From: Clostridia bacterium
GTDB lineage: Bacteria; Bacillota; Clostridia; Oscillospirales; Acutalibacteraceae
Length of the DNA stretch: 64,000 nucleotides
Reading direction: 5' to 3'
NCBI GenBank assembly: GCA_017631955.1
Contig: JAGBSJ010000011.1
Coordinates: 1 to 64,000 of the forward strand
Part shown: piece by piece, positions 28,163-35,801 of the stretch
How positions within the stretch are numbered: the stretch's first letter is position 1
Layout: the number at the start of each line of letters is the position of its first letter
The notes under the pieces: model-generated
Databases searched by the model: none
What the model saw: the letters and a program-made list of their open reading frames with translations, nothing else
What the model was told of the DNA's origin: nothing
Program-made: the position numbers and the translations under genes

Positions 28163-30049
28163 TTATTTTACTTTGTAAATATTTACTTCGTATGGGCGAA
28201 GGCGTTCTTTTGGCTCGTCGTAGTTTGAAAGTAGGCATTTACCACCTGTTGGGTTTGGTCTGTCGATTGTGTTTTCTGTAAGATTCATTTCAATATAAAT
28301 CTTTGCATCTGCACTTTCTCTGAAAAGACAGAATGTTTTATCACTTGTTTTAAGTGGTTTGAAATCACCATACACAAGAGTTGATTTATACTCTTTTCTG
28401 AGAGCCATAAGTGCTTTGTAATAGTTGAATGGGCTGTTATCGTCTGCAATTTGTGTTGTTGCATTACACTCTGCATAATCGCCGTTAAGACGAATCCAAG
28501 GTGTGCCTGTTGTAAAGCCCGCATTTTCACTATTGTCCCAACACATTGGAGTTCTTGAGTGGTCACGGCTACCTGCCATAATTGTTGCCCATGCTTCTGC
28601 TTCAGTTTTGCCTTTTTCGAGCATTTCGGCATACTTATTGATTGACTCAACGTCACGAAGTTCGCTCATATCGTTGAAATCACAGTTCATCATACCAAGC
28701 TCTTCGCCTTGGAAGATATATGGTGTTCCACGACCTGTTAAAAGCATTGCACCAATAAGTTTTGAAAGTGGATTTCTGAATTGTGGGTCAGGGTTAACCT
28801 TTGATGTCATTCTTGGGTTATCGTGATTTTCGATAACAAGTGTTGGCCAAGATGAACCATAAAGTGAAAGCTGATATTTTGTGAACATTTCCTTTAAGTA
28901 TTTAAGGTCATACTTATAGTCGTCCCATCTCTGTTTACCGCGTGGTTCAAGCTGGTCGAACAAGAATGTTTCGCGAATTTCTTCACGAGAATCATCAACA
29001 AGGTATTTTGCCATTTCTACACCGATACCACCTGTTTCACCAACGCAGAATGATTCGGGGAATTTCTTGAATGCATTTTCGTTAAGCTCGTGAAGGTATT
29101 CGTGAAGATGTGGTCCCCAGAAATAGTGTTCGCCACCATAACCGATAAACTCGCCAACAAGTGGGTTACCATCAGGAAGTCCTTCTACTTTAGAAATAAG
29201 GTTGATAACGTCCATACGGAAACCGTCAACGCCTTTTTCAAGCCACCAGCATACCATTTCGGCAACTTCTTTACGCATATCAGGGTTTTCCCAGTTCAAA
29301 TCCATCTGCTTTGATGAGAAAATATGCATTGCCCACTCGTCAAGCTCTGGGTAGTAATTCCAAGCACTACCTGAGAAAACTGATGTCCAGTTATTTGGTG
29401 GGATTCCGTCGCCCTTACCTTTACGGAAGATGTAGTAATCTTTATACTTTTCATCCCCTGCTAATGCTTTCTGGAACCATTCGTGCTCATCAGATGTATG
29501 GTTTACAACAAGGTCCATAACGAGTTTCATACCGCGTTTATGGATTTCGTCTAACATCTGGTCGAAGTCTTTCATAGTACCGAACTCTGTCATAATCTTA
29601 CGATAATCACGAATATCGTAACCCATATCGTCATTAGGAGAGTCGTAAATTGGGCTGAGCCACAATACATCTACACCTAAATCTTTAAGATAATCAAGTT
29701 TTGAAATAATACCCTGCAAGTCGCCGATACCATCGCCATTTGAGTCCATAAATGAACGTGGGTAAATCTGATAAATAACAGATTCTTTCCACCATCTTGG
29801 GTCTACTTCGTCTTTAGTAACAACCATTTCAGGTGTATAGCTTAAAAGATTACAAAGGTGCTCAATAGTTTCCATTGGCATTTTATCGCCTAAAAGCTTT
29901 GGAAGCATTGAAAGCTTCATTTTTCCTACAAGTGGATTATGAATAACCGCTGCAGGAATACCCGCGTGATAAGCAACCATTTCAATAAGGTCGTTACCTA
30001 CGGGAGTTGCAAGCACTTCTTTAATAGTACTTTTTGGTGTGATTTTCAT
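28163..30049 (-). CDS. GH13 alpha-glucosidase / oligo-1,6-glucosidase with an N-terminal extra domain
   Basis: A 628-residue GH13 enzyme without signal peptide, acting on imported alpha-glucosides. The (beta/alpha)8 barrel begins near residue 85 (WWKESVIYQIYPRSFMDSNG; Ca site DSNGDGIGD) with nucleophile D280 in GFRMDVINLIS, acid E338 in CVGETGG and transition-state D410 in VIENHDN. The MDVI motif points to oligo-1,6-glucosidase/trehalose-6-P-like clan members rather than amylases. The first ~80 residues (STIKEVLATPVGNDLIEMVA...) form an extra helical domain not found in standard enzymes. AAAGGA precedes the ATG. Last of the MFS-LRR-GH13 run. Confidence 0.93.
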   Translation of the reverse strand: MKITPKSTIKEVLATPVGNDLIEMVAYHAGIPAAVIHNPLVGKMKLSMLPKLLGDKMPMETIEHLCNLLSYTPEMVVTKDEVDPRWWKESVIYQIYPRSFMDSNGDGIGDLQGIISKLDYLKDLGVDVLWLSPIYDSPNDDMGYDIRDYRKIMTEFGTMKDFDQMLDEIHKRGMKLVMDLVVNHTSDEHEWFQKALAGDEKYKDYYIFRKGKGDGIPPNNWTSVFSGSAWNYYPELDEWAMHIFSSKQMDLNWENPDMRKEVAEMVCWWLEKGVDGFRMDVINLISKVEGLPDGNPLVGEFIGYGGEHYFWGPHLHEYLHELNENAFKKFPESFCVGETGGIGVEMAKYLVDDSREEIRETFLFDQLEPRGKQRWDDYKYDLKYLKEMFTKYQLSLYGSSWPTLVIENHDNPRMTSKVNPDPQFRNPLSKLIGAMLLTGRGTPYIFQGEELGMMNCDFNDMSELRDVESINKYAEMLEKGKTEAEAWATIMAGSRDHSRTPMCWDNSENAGFTTGTPWIRLNGDYAECNATTQIADDNSPFNYYKALMALRKEYKSTLVYGDFKPLKTSDKTFCLFRESADAKIYIEMNLTENTIDRPNPTGGKCLLSNYDEPKERLRPYEVNIYKVK

Positions 30050-30079
30050 TAAAAATCATCCTTTCTATTTCGTGGAAAA

Positions 30080-30104
30080 TCCCACTATGCGAACATAGTG
30101 GGAA
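30080..30104 (-). other. Intercistronic hairpin between LRR and GH13 genes
   Basis: Stem TCCCACTATG / CATAGTGGGA with loop TTCG on the minus strand, followed there by TTTTCC only. It may be a partial terminator or an mRNA-processing hairpin dividing the transcript; on the plus strand it is followed by ATATTTTT. Confidence 0.55.
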
Positions 30105-30109
30105 TATTT

Positions 30110-31315
30110 TTATGCGATTGGCTGTCTTTGGGCTGAATAGTTGATGTCAACACTCTTTGTGAAAATTAAGAAAAGATAACGCGGACTCCACTCATCGCCT
30201 GTTTGTACTTTTTCAAACGACTTTTCATCTAATGCCACATTGATAGCAGATACACCATAGAAATTGTCGCCATCTTTAACTACTGTATCCCAAAATGCAT
30301 GATGCCCAATGTAAGTCACACTTGATGGTATATATACATATGACAATGCTCTGCATTCTGTGAAAGCATCTGAACCAATATGTTCAAGGCCCTCTGGTAA
30401 TGAGAGGTAAATTTTTCCAAGTGATTCATCAGATGTGTAATGAGTGTCTGTTACCTCAACTTCAGGTACATAAGAATAAACATTTTTAAGTCTTGGGATT
30501 TCATAGAATCCAAGAGATTCAATTGTTTTTACGCCTTCAGGGATGTAAATAGTTGTTAAATTTGCATAGTTAAAACAAAGTTTTCCTACCTTTTCAACTG
30601 TTGATGGAATAACATATGTAAGAACATCTTTTTCATACTGTGCAAACTTTTCATCCTTTTCATCTGTTATATCTTCTGTATATCCATATTTATCACGAAG
30701 ATACTGGTCGCGGTCGCAAGGAACACAAATGATTTCTGTTTTATCTTTATTGTAAAGAACACCATCAATATCACAATAATTGGGGTTATTCTCATCAACC
30801 TCAATACGCTGAAGTGCCCAACATGAGTAGAAAGATTTACCATCAATCTTTTCAACATCTTCACCGATATTGATTACTTTAACAGCACCGTCACAGTTAA
30901 GTGCGTATTCTCTAATTTCTGTAATCTTCTTTGTTGTATCCTTATAGATTGTGAAGTTTGTTGCAGTATCGGTGTTATTTTCATCATACTTAATTGTTGA
31001 AACATAGTCGATATCAAGTTCAGTAATGTAACCAGTATTGCTGAATTTTTCAAACCTGTATCCATTTCCTAACTGTTCATACTCAAAAGTCTCGTTATAA
31101 ACAGTACGAACTGAAAAATACATAGAGAGAGAAACCGCAATTATAATAACAATTGCAAAGATGAACTTTTTGAAGCCATAATACTTATAAGGTTTATTGA
31201 TATGAGGTGCTGCAAGACCAGGAATTTGATAAGTCCATATTTCGTCTTCAGGAATATCAAGATGAATATCTTCTTGCAAAGCAGTACCCTTGATTTTCTT
31301 TTCTTTTTTACTCAT
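30110..31315 (-). CDS. Single-pass membrane protein with BspA-type leucine-rich repeats
   Basis: A 401-residue protein. A charged cytoplasmic N-terminus (about 50 residues) precedes one membrane helix (FIFAIVIIIAVSLSMYFSV, about 50-70). The extracytoplasmic part has BspA/LRR_5 repeats, for example VINIGEDVEKIDGKSFYSCW, YVIPSTVEKVGKLCFNYANL, IYIPEGVKTIESLGFYEIP, LPEGLEHIGSDAFTECRA and VYIPSSVTYIGHHAFWDT. There is no signal peptidase site or lipobox. Such repeats bind proteins or glycans at the surface. It is 15 bases after the MFS gene and 60 before GH13, suggesting a role in glycan sensing or capture, which is inference. Confidence 0.82.
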   Translation of the reverse strand: MSKKEKKIKGTALQEDIHLDIPEDEIWTYQIPGLAAPHINKPYKYYGFKKFIFAIVIIIAVSLSMYFSVRTVYNETFEYEQLGNGYRFEKFSNTGYITELDIDYVSTIKYDENNTDTATNFTIYKDTTKKITEIREYALNCDGAVKVINIGEDVEKIDGKSFYSCWALQRIEVDENNPNYCDIDGVLYNKDKTEIICVPCDRDQYLRDKYGYTEDITDEKDEKFAQYEKDVLTYVIPSTVEKVGKLCFNYANLTTIYIPEGVKTIESLGFYEIPRLKNVYSYVPEVEVTDTHYTSDESLGKIYLSLPEGLEHIGSDAFTECRALSYVYIPSSVTYIGHHAFWDTVVKDGDNFYGVSAINVALDEKSFEKVQTGDEWSPRYLFLIFTKSVDINYSAQRQPIA

Positions 31316-31330
31316 AAAAGCTCACCTCCA

Positions 31331-33091
31331 TTAACCTTTATAACCGCCAGATACAGAAATGCCTTCTTCTTGTGCTTTCTTCTCAGTAATTTCTGCACGG
31401 CGTTTAAGAACTTCCATAACAAGATTCTGTTTTCTGTTATCATAATCCCAGAAGAAGTATGGAATTGTCATAAGCAAGAAACCGATAACATCAACAAGAA
31501 GCGGGATAACAATGATGTTTCTTCTTGATTCATCAACATAAAGTACGTCCCAGTTACTGTTAAAACCATATCTGAGCAAGAAAATTGGAATGATAAGACC
31601 AACGAATGATGTGATAGGTCCTGTGAACCAACCGAAGATACCCGCATAGCTTTCAAGACGCTCACCTGAGAGATACATTTGGTAGTCAGCAATACGAACA
31701 CCCATATCATGACCTGCTGTTGTAGGAACTGTTTTTGTCATTTCCATAAAGATTAACACAATAACACAAATTGTTCCGCAAAGAACAAGATTATCACCAC
31801 AGAACCAAATTGCAAGAGCAACAATTGCATTGCCTATTGCACGGCTTAACTGGTAGAAAATCATAATTTGCTTATATGAGAATCTCTTTAAGAAATATGG
31901 TGATAACAAATCAGGTGGTGTTCCCGCAAAAGAAACTAAGGCAACTATTATACTTTCTATAACAGGGAAAGAAGACCAACGGAATGTATAGAAATAAAGA
32001 ATTGTTACGAATGGAAGCATACCGTTACCAAGTGAGTCGATAAGTCCAACGATGGTGTTAATCAATAAATATTTGTTTTTAAGAACACCAAACAAACCAT
32101 CCCAGAATTTAATATTAACCTTCTTTTCGATTGGTGGTTGTGGAATTCTCTCTTTAATTCTGCCAGCCAAGAACATTGTGAAACCTGCTGCAACGCAGAA
32201 TGTTATTGGATAAACATATTTAAATACACCGATATTCTGCCATCCATCATCATACAATATACCAACAATTGCAGGAATTGCAATTGCAAGAACAGAATTG
32301 AAGATGTGTGAAAGTTTTACGGGATAGCTACGAACAAGAATTCTTTCTTGAAGGTTAGGGCTGATTCTTTTTGAACATTCTTCAAGAACATTACCAAATC
32401 CAAACACATTGTATGTTGCGAACATAAGATTTGCAACCCAGAAACGTGTTGAAACATCTGGAATATTGTAAACAGGAAGCCAACCGATAAGGATAACCAT
32501 TATACACTTTGGAATAACATCACAGTAAAGTCCATACTTATATCTGCCGTATTTTGGTAACAATTTTTTACGCCAGAAAATATTACGAGCACCAACCCAA
32601 CCTGTGTATAAGAAATGTGTACCAAAGGTTTTAAAATATGCCTTAGCATTCAAGTCTGCCAGACCGTTAAGATATGTAATCAATGGATTTGTCGGACTGA
32701 AAAGCTGTGAAAAGTCAAATATAATAGTGGCTAAACCAAAAAGTATCATAGCGAAATAAGCACCATATAATACTCTTTCCATTCTCTTTTTCAAAAAGCC
32801 CAAATTATCGCACACATACCACCACATAAGTGCTGAAACATATCCTAAAGGCATATTCAGAATACCAATGATAGAAAATGCAAGATAAGGTAAATCATAA
32901 TGATACATTATGAGAAAACATGTTGTTCCAAAGAAAATTTTCTCAAGTATTTTTGAGCCCGTGTAGTTTGCGCCGACACCGATAACTACGTCCTTATATT
33001 CCTTATAAGGAACATACTTACCTTCTGCCGGAGTATTCCAATGAGTTTTGATTTCAGTACCGAAATCTTTTACTTTATCAAGTACGCTCAT
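31331..33091 (-). CDS. MFS/GPH-type sugar transporter
   Basis: A 586-residue, 12-helix transporter related to the one at 18.8 kb: both begin with a cytosolic segment (here PAEGKYVPYKEYKDVVIGVG) and both share a RIADYQMYLSGERLESYAG motif in the second half. Long loops separate helices 2-5. Unlike the paralogue, its C-terminus is short (VSGGYKG). AAAGGGAG precedes the ATG. With GH13 two genes downstream it probably imports an alpha-glucoside, but no binding-site residues are diagnostic. Confidence 0.8.
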   Translation of the reverse strand: MSVLDKVKDFGTEIKTHWNTPAEGKYVPYKEYKDVVIGVGANYTGSKILEKIFFGTTCFLIMYHYDLPYLAFSIIGILNMPLGYVSALMWWYVCDNLGFLKKRMERVLYGAYFAMILFGLATIIFDFSQLFSPTNPLITYLNGLADLNAKAYFKTFGTHFLYTGWVGARNIFWRKKLLPKYGRYKYGLYCDVIPKCIMVILIGWLPVYNIPDVSTRFWVANLMFATYNVFGFGNVLEECSKRISPNLQERILVRSYPVKLSHIFNSVLAIAIPAIVGILYDDGWQNIGVFKYVYPITFCVAAGFTMFLAGRIKERIPQPPIEKKVNIKFWDGLFGVLKNKYLLINTIVGLIDSLGNGMLPFVTILYFYTFRWSSFPVIESIIVALVSFAGTPPDLLSPYFLKRFSYKQIMIFYQLSRAIGNAIVALAIWFCGDNLVLCGTICVIVLIFMEMTKTVPTTAGHDMGVRIADYQMYLSGERLESYAGIFGWFTGPITSFVGLIIPIFLLRYGFNSNWDVLYVDESRRNIIVIPLLVDVIGFLLMTIPYFFWDYDNRKQNLVMEVLKRRAEITEKKAQEEGISVSGGYKG

Positions 33092-33123
33092 TGTTCACTC
33101 TCCCTTTCAAATATATTCATAAT

Positions 33124-33152
33124 ATTTTAACATATTTAGAAAAATTAAACAA
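33124..33152 (-). promoter_or_regulatory. Promoter of the MFS-LRR-GH13 unit
   Basis: TTGTTT-N17-TAAAAT on the minus strand, 33 bases before the ATG. Confidence 0.6.
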
Positions 33153-33185
33153 TGAAAAACTAGTTTTTATTATAAGTAAAACTAC

Positions 33186-33222
33186 ACAAAAAAAAGGACT
33201 GTTTATTGTGCAACAGTCCTTT
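33186..33222 (-). terminator. Terminator after the HAD gene
   Basis: 11-bp stem AAAGGACTGTT (33193-33203) / AACAGTCCTTT (33212-33222), with a long T-run on the minus strand. Confidence 0.9.
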
Positions 33223-33226
33223 CATT

Positions 33227-33919
33227 TCAATTATCTTTAAGAATGTTCAGAATTTCTGAAATATCATTTATTTCAAAATCGATTTTTATATTGTTTTTGT
33301 TTACTGCATTATGAGGATTATACCAACAACAGAGAATCCCTGCATTATTGCCACCCAGCATATCACTAGATAAAGAATCCCCTATAATCATCACTTCATT
33401 TTTATTGAATTTACCGATTTTTTCTTGTACTGCTTTAAAAAACTCAACACTTGGTTTTTCATGACCGATTTCATCAGAAATAAAGATATCATCAAAGATA
33501 TTTATAAGTCCTGATTGGTTAAGTTTTCTTTTTTGGGCAATAATCGTACCATTTGTTACTGCATATTGATTATATTTACTTTTAAGGGCAGTCACTGTTT
33601 CAATGGCATTGTCGCAAGGGAAGGATTTGTCGCCAAGTCGCATTTGATATTCAAGATTAAACTCATCAATCTTATCAAAATTTATGTTTTCTGAATTAAA
33701 AAACTCTTCAAATCTGCCACGAAGCACTTGCGGTTTTGAAATTTCGCCACGCTCGAGCATTTCCCAATATTTACGATTAATTTTTGAGTATCGTGAAAGC
33801 ATTTCGTCAGTACATTCACCTAAACCGAAAATATCAAAACATTTTCGAATACCGTATTCTTCGGCTTTAGAGAAATCAAGAAGTGTACCGTCAATATCCC
33901 ACAGTAATGTTTTAATCAT
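33227..33919 (-). CDS. HAD hydrolase, YjjG-like nucleotidase
   Basis: A 230-residue haloacid dehalogenase-type phosphatase. Motif I is LLWDIDGTLLDF (DxD at the N-terminus), motif II VTNGT, motif III Lys in GHEKPSVEFF, and motif IV MIIGDSLSSDMLGG. The cap is a helical C1 cap. Layout matches YjjG-family nucleoside monophosphatases. ATG 33919 follows AGGTGG, while the in-frame GTG at 33928 overlaps that site. The ATG begins one base after the mntP stop (TAATATG), so it is coupled to mntP. Confidence 0.88.
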   Translation of the reverse strand: MIKTLLWDIDGTLLDFSKAEEYGIRKCFDIFGLGECTDEMLSRYSKINRKYWEMLERGEISKPQVLRGRFEEFFNSENINFDKIDEFNLEYQMRLGDKSFPCDNAIETVTALKSKYNQYAVTNGTIIAQKRKLNQSGLINIFDDIFISDEIGHEKPSVEFFKAVQEKIGKFNKNEVMIIGDSLSSDMLGGNNAGILCCWYNPHNAVNKNNIKIDFEINDISEILNILKDN

Positions 33920-33920
33920 A

Positions 33921-34493
33921 TTAGCCACCTATAATACCGAGTCCCTCAAGCAAGAATTTAACACCCATCAATACAAGGACAAGTCCACCTACAAACTCCG
34001 CCTTATTCTTATATTTAGCACCGAATTTATGACCGGTAAATACGCCGATTGCAGAAAGTGCGGCTGTAACAATACCGATAAGTGCTACTGCTACAAAAAC
34101 AGTTTTCTGTTCATATTCCAAAGCGAATGCAACACCAACTGCAAGTGCATCAATACTTGTAGCAATTGCCAATGCGGTAAGTTCTTTAAGATTAAGCTTT
34201 GATTGACAACAATCACACTCGTCTTCTTTTTCAAAAGATTCCCAAATCATTTTACCGCCGATAATAGCGAGCAAAATAAATGTTACCCAATGGTCAATGC
34301 TTTCGATATACTGAGCAAATTTTGAGCTGATAAACCAACCAATCAGTGGCATACCTGCCTGAAATCCACCAAAGAAAAGTGCAATAAGCGCTGTTTGTTT
34401 TTTGTCAAGTTTCTGCATATTCAGACCTTTGCATACTGCAACTGCAAAGGCATCCATAGCAAGACCTACAGCGATAATTAATAACTCTGTCAT
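33921..34493 (-). CDS. mntP: Manganese efflux pump MntP
   Basis: A 190-residue protein with six membrane helices in two DUF204 (Mntp) halves; each half carries the conserved MDAFAVA (GLAMDAFAVAVCKGL) and SIDALAVGVAFAL motifs with membrane aspartates that bind Mn2+. A cytosolic loop CDCCQSK holds three Cys. It exports excess Mn2+. Its promoter lies between spo0A and mntP, and a hairpin with T-run sits just before the ribosome site (AGGAG), so expression may be attenuated. No known yybP-ykoY motif was found. Confidence 0.93.
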   Translation of the reverse strand: MTELLIIAVGLAMDAFAVAVCKGLNMQKLDKKQTALIALFFGGFQAGMPLIGWFISSKFAQYIESIDHWVTFILLAIIGGKMIWESFEKEDECDCCQSKLNLKELTALAIATSIDALAVGVAFALEYEQKTVFVAVALIGIVTAALSAIGVFTGHKFGAKYKNKAEFVGGLVLVLMGVKFLLEGLGIIGG

Positions 34494-34502
34494 AACATAC
34501 TC

Positions 34503-34536
34503 CTATAAAAAAGACTCATGCAACAACATGAGTCTT
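34503..34536 (-). terminator. Hairpin-T-run in the mntP 5' UTR (spo0A terminator or mntP attenuator)
   Basis: Stem AAGACTCATG (34511-34520) / CATGAGTCTT (34527-34536) followed on the minus strand by TTTTTTATA and then the AGGAG of mntP. It follows the spo0A stop, but also the mntP promoter at 34560-34588. Confidence 0.8.
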
Positions 34537-34559
34537 AATCTATTACTAAGACATAAAAA

Positions 34560-34588
34560 ATAATACCATTTCAATACTTTTATGTCAA
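34560..34588 (-). promoter_or_regulatory. Promoter of mntP
   Basis: TTGACA-N17-TATTAT on the minus strand between spo0A and mntP; the transcript would begin about 17 bases before the terminator-like hairpin. Confidence 0.8.
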
Positions 34589-34599
34589 GGAAATATGTT

Positions 34600-35358
34600 T
34601 TATGAAATCTTCATACGAAGTCGCAATTTATCACTAATCATTGCAATAAATTCTGAATTTGTTGGCTTACCCCTTGCACTCTGAATTGTGTAACCAAAAT
34701 ATGAGCCAAGCACATCAACATCACCTCTGTCCCACGCAACTTCAATAGCGTGACGGATTGCACGCTCAACACGAGAAGATGTAGTTGAATACATTTTTGC
34801 AACTGTTGGGTAAAGCACCTTTGTTACCGAGCTCATCATTTCGCGGTCATTAATTGAAAGCACGATTGCTTCTCGTAAGTACTGATATCCTTTAATATGT
34901 GCCGGTACTCCAATCTGATGCATAATTTCGCTTACTGTTACTTGTAAATCAACATCATTATGTTTTGTAACATCACCCTTATCTTTTGACCAACCAGTAA
35001 GTTGTTTAATTCTTTGCGCCAGCATATTTATATCAAATGGTTTGAGAAAATAATAATCAGCACCCGCTGAAAGCACTTCTTGTTCAAAGCGTTGATTATC
35101 ACTGCTTGACATTACCATTATAAGTGGTTTTTCTTCTTTTTTAGAAAGTTCATTGATTACACCCAATGCATCAAGATTTGACATAAAGGCATCCATTACA
35201 ATTACATCTGCATTTATACTTTCGTGCTTTGAAAGCAATATTCCGCCATCTTTTGCAACAAGCGAAACATCACACCCATAAGTCCTTAATACACTTGCAC
35301 AATTCTTGCCAAACTCATTACCCTCACCCGTTAAAATCACCTTTAAGTTTTTATTCAT
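34600..35358 (-). CDS. spo0A: Spo0A-like response regulator
   Basis: A 252-residue protein: CheY-like receiver (1-120) and the Spo0A C-terminal DNA-binding domain (about 140-252: [39 protein letters not shown], a clear sporulation-regulator signature). The receiver keeps D56 (VIVMDAFM) and the LKPF lysine, but the acidic pair of the phosphorylation pocket (ADD in Bacillus) reads TGE at residues 10-12. The ATG 35358 has GGAGGT five bases upstream. A 0A box lies upstream, implying autoregulation. Master control of sporulation is known for the family; full activity of this variant is uncertain. Confidence 0.92.
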   Translation of the reverse strand: MNKNLKVILTGEGNEFGKNCASVLRTYGCDVSLVAKDGGILLSKHESINADVIVMDAFMSNLDALGVINELSKKEEKPLIMVMSSSDNQRFEQEVLSAGADYYFLKPFDINMLAQRIKQLTGWSKDKGDVTKHNDVDLQVTVSEIMHQIGVPAHIKGYQYLREAIVLSINDREMMSSVTKVLYPTVAKMYSTTSSRVERAIRHAIEVAWDRGDVDVLGSYFGYTIQSARGKPTNSEFIAMISDKLRLRMKIS

Positions 35359-35411
35359 TTTGTACCTCCAAATTATTGTGAAATCTTTCTTTGATTTCTT
35401 ATTTCTGCCAT

Positions 35412-35440
35412 ATTTTACCATAATTGGTAATTTATGGCAA
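35412..35440 (-). promoter_or_regulatory. Promoter of spo0A
   Basis: TTGCCA-N17-TAAAAT on the minus strand, 54 bases before the ATG. Confidence 0.7.
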
Positions 35441-35469
35441 TAGTGAAAATGAAAATTTTTTGAAAACTT

Positions 35470-35485
35470 TTCGACAAAAGTCGAA
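35470..35485. promoter_or_regulatory. 0A-box inverted pair upstream of spo0A
   Basis: TTCGAC-AAAA-GTCGAA. On the minus strand this contains TTTGTCGAAAA, matching the Spo0A box core TGTCGAA; the other half is a 6/7 match. It sits about 30 bases upstream of the spo0A -35. Confidence 0.75.
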
Positions 35486-35734
35486 TGTTGTGAAAAGCAA
35501 ATAAATTTGGCGGAAAAAAATATTTTCCTGCAAAAATATATGAAATTTTCTCAAAAAATATTCAGTTATATTTTAACTATACACTCCCATTATGGTCTTT
35601 TTTTAACTCCCCTTTCAACTTTGATATTGTTGAAAACTCTGTTGAAAATGTCAAAAACTTTGATATTACAAGGTTTGATATGGTATTTTTATGCATTTTT
35701 TGTAAAGTTTTTCTCTTTACAGAACAAATGAACA
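35486..35734. other. Gene-free AT-rich interval between the MacB permease terminator and the spo0A control region
   Basis: About 250 bases of very AT-rich sequence. A plus-strand open frame (35507-35731) is low-complexity Phe/Leu/Lys with no ribosome site and is not supported as a gene. No conserved element was recognised. Confidence 0.6.
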
Positions 35735-35772
35735 ATAAAAAAACAGTGTATATACAAATGCATATACACTGT
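35735..35772 (-). terminator. Terminator after the MacB-type permease gene
   Basis: 11-bp stem ACAGTGTATAT (35743-35753) / ATATACACTGT (35762-35772) and a T-run on the minus strand. Confidence 0.88.
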
Positions 35773-35801
35773 AGAATTTGAAGGATTTATTTCATTTTAG
35801 T

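Noticed and set aside
34494..34599. yybP-ykoY Mn2+ riboswitch before mntP
   Set aside because: The interval is too short and lacks the conserved GGGGAGTAG-type blocks.
35507..35731. 74-codon plus-strand open frame upstream of spo0A
   Set aside because: Low-complexity Phe/Leu/Lys composition, no ribosome site, and it lies in AT-rich intergenic sequence.
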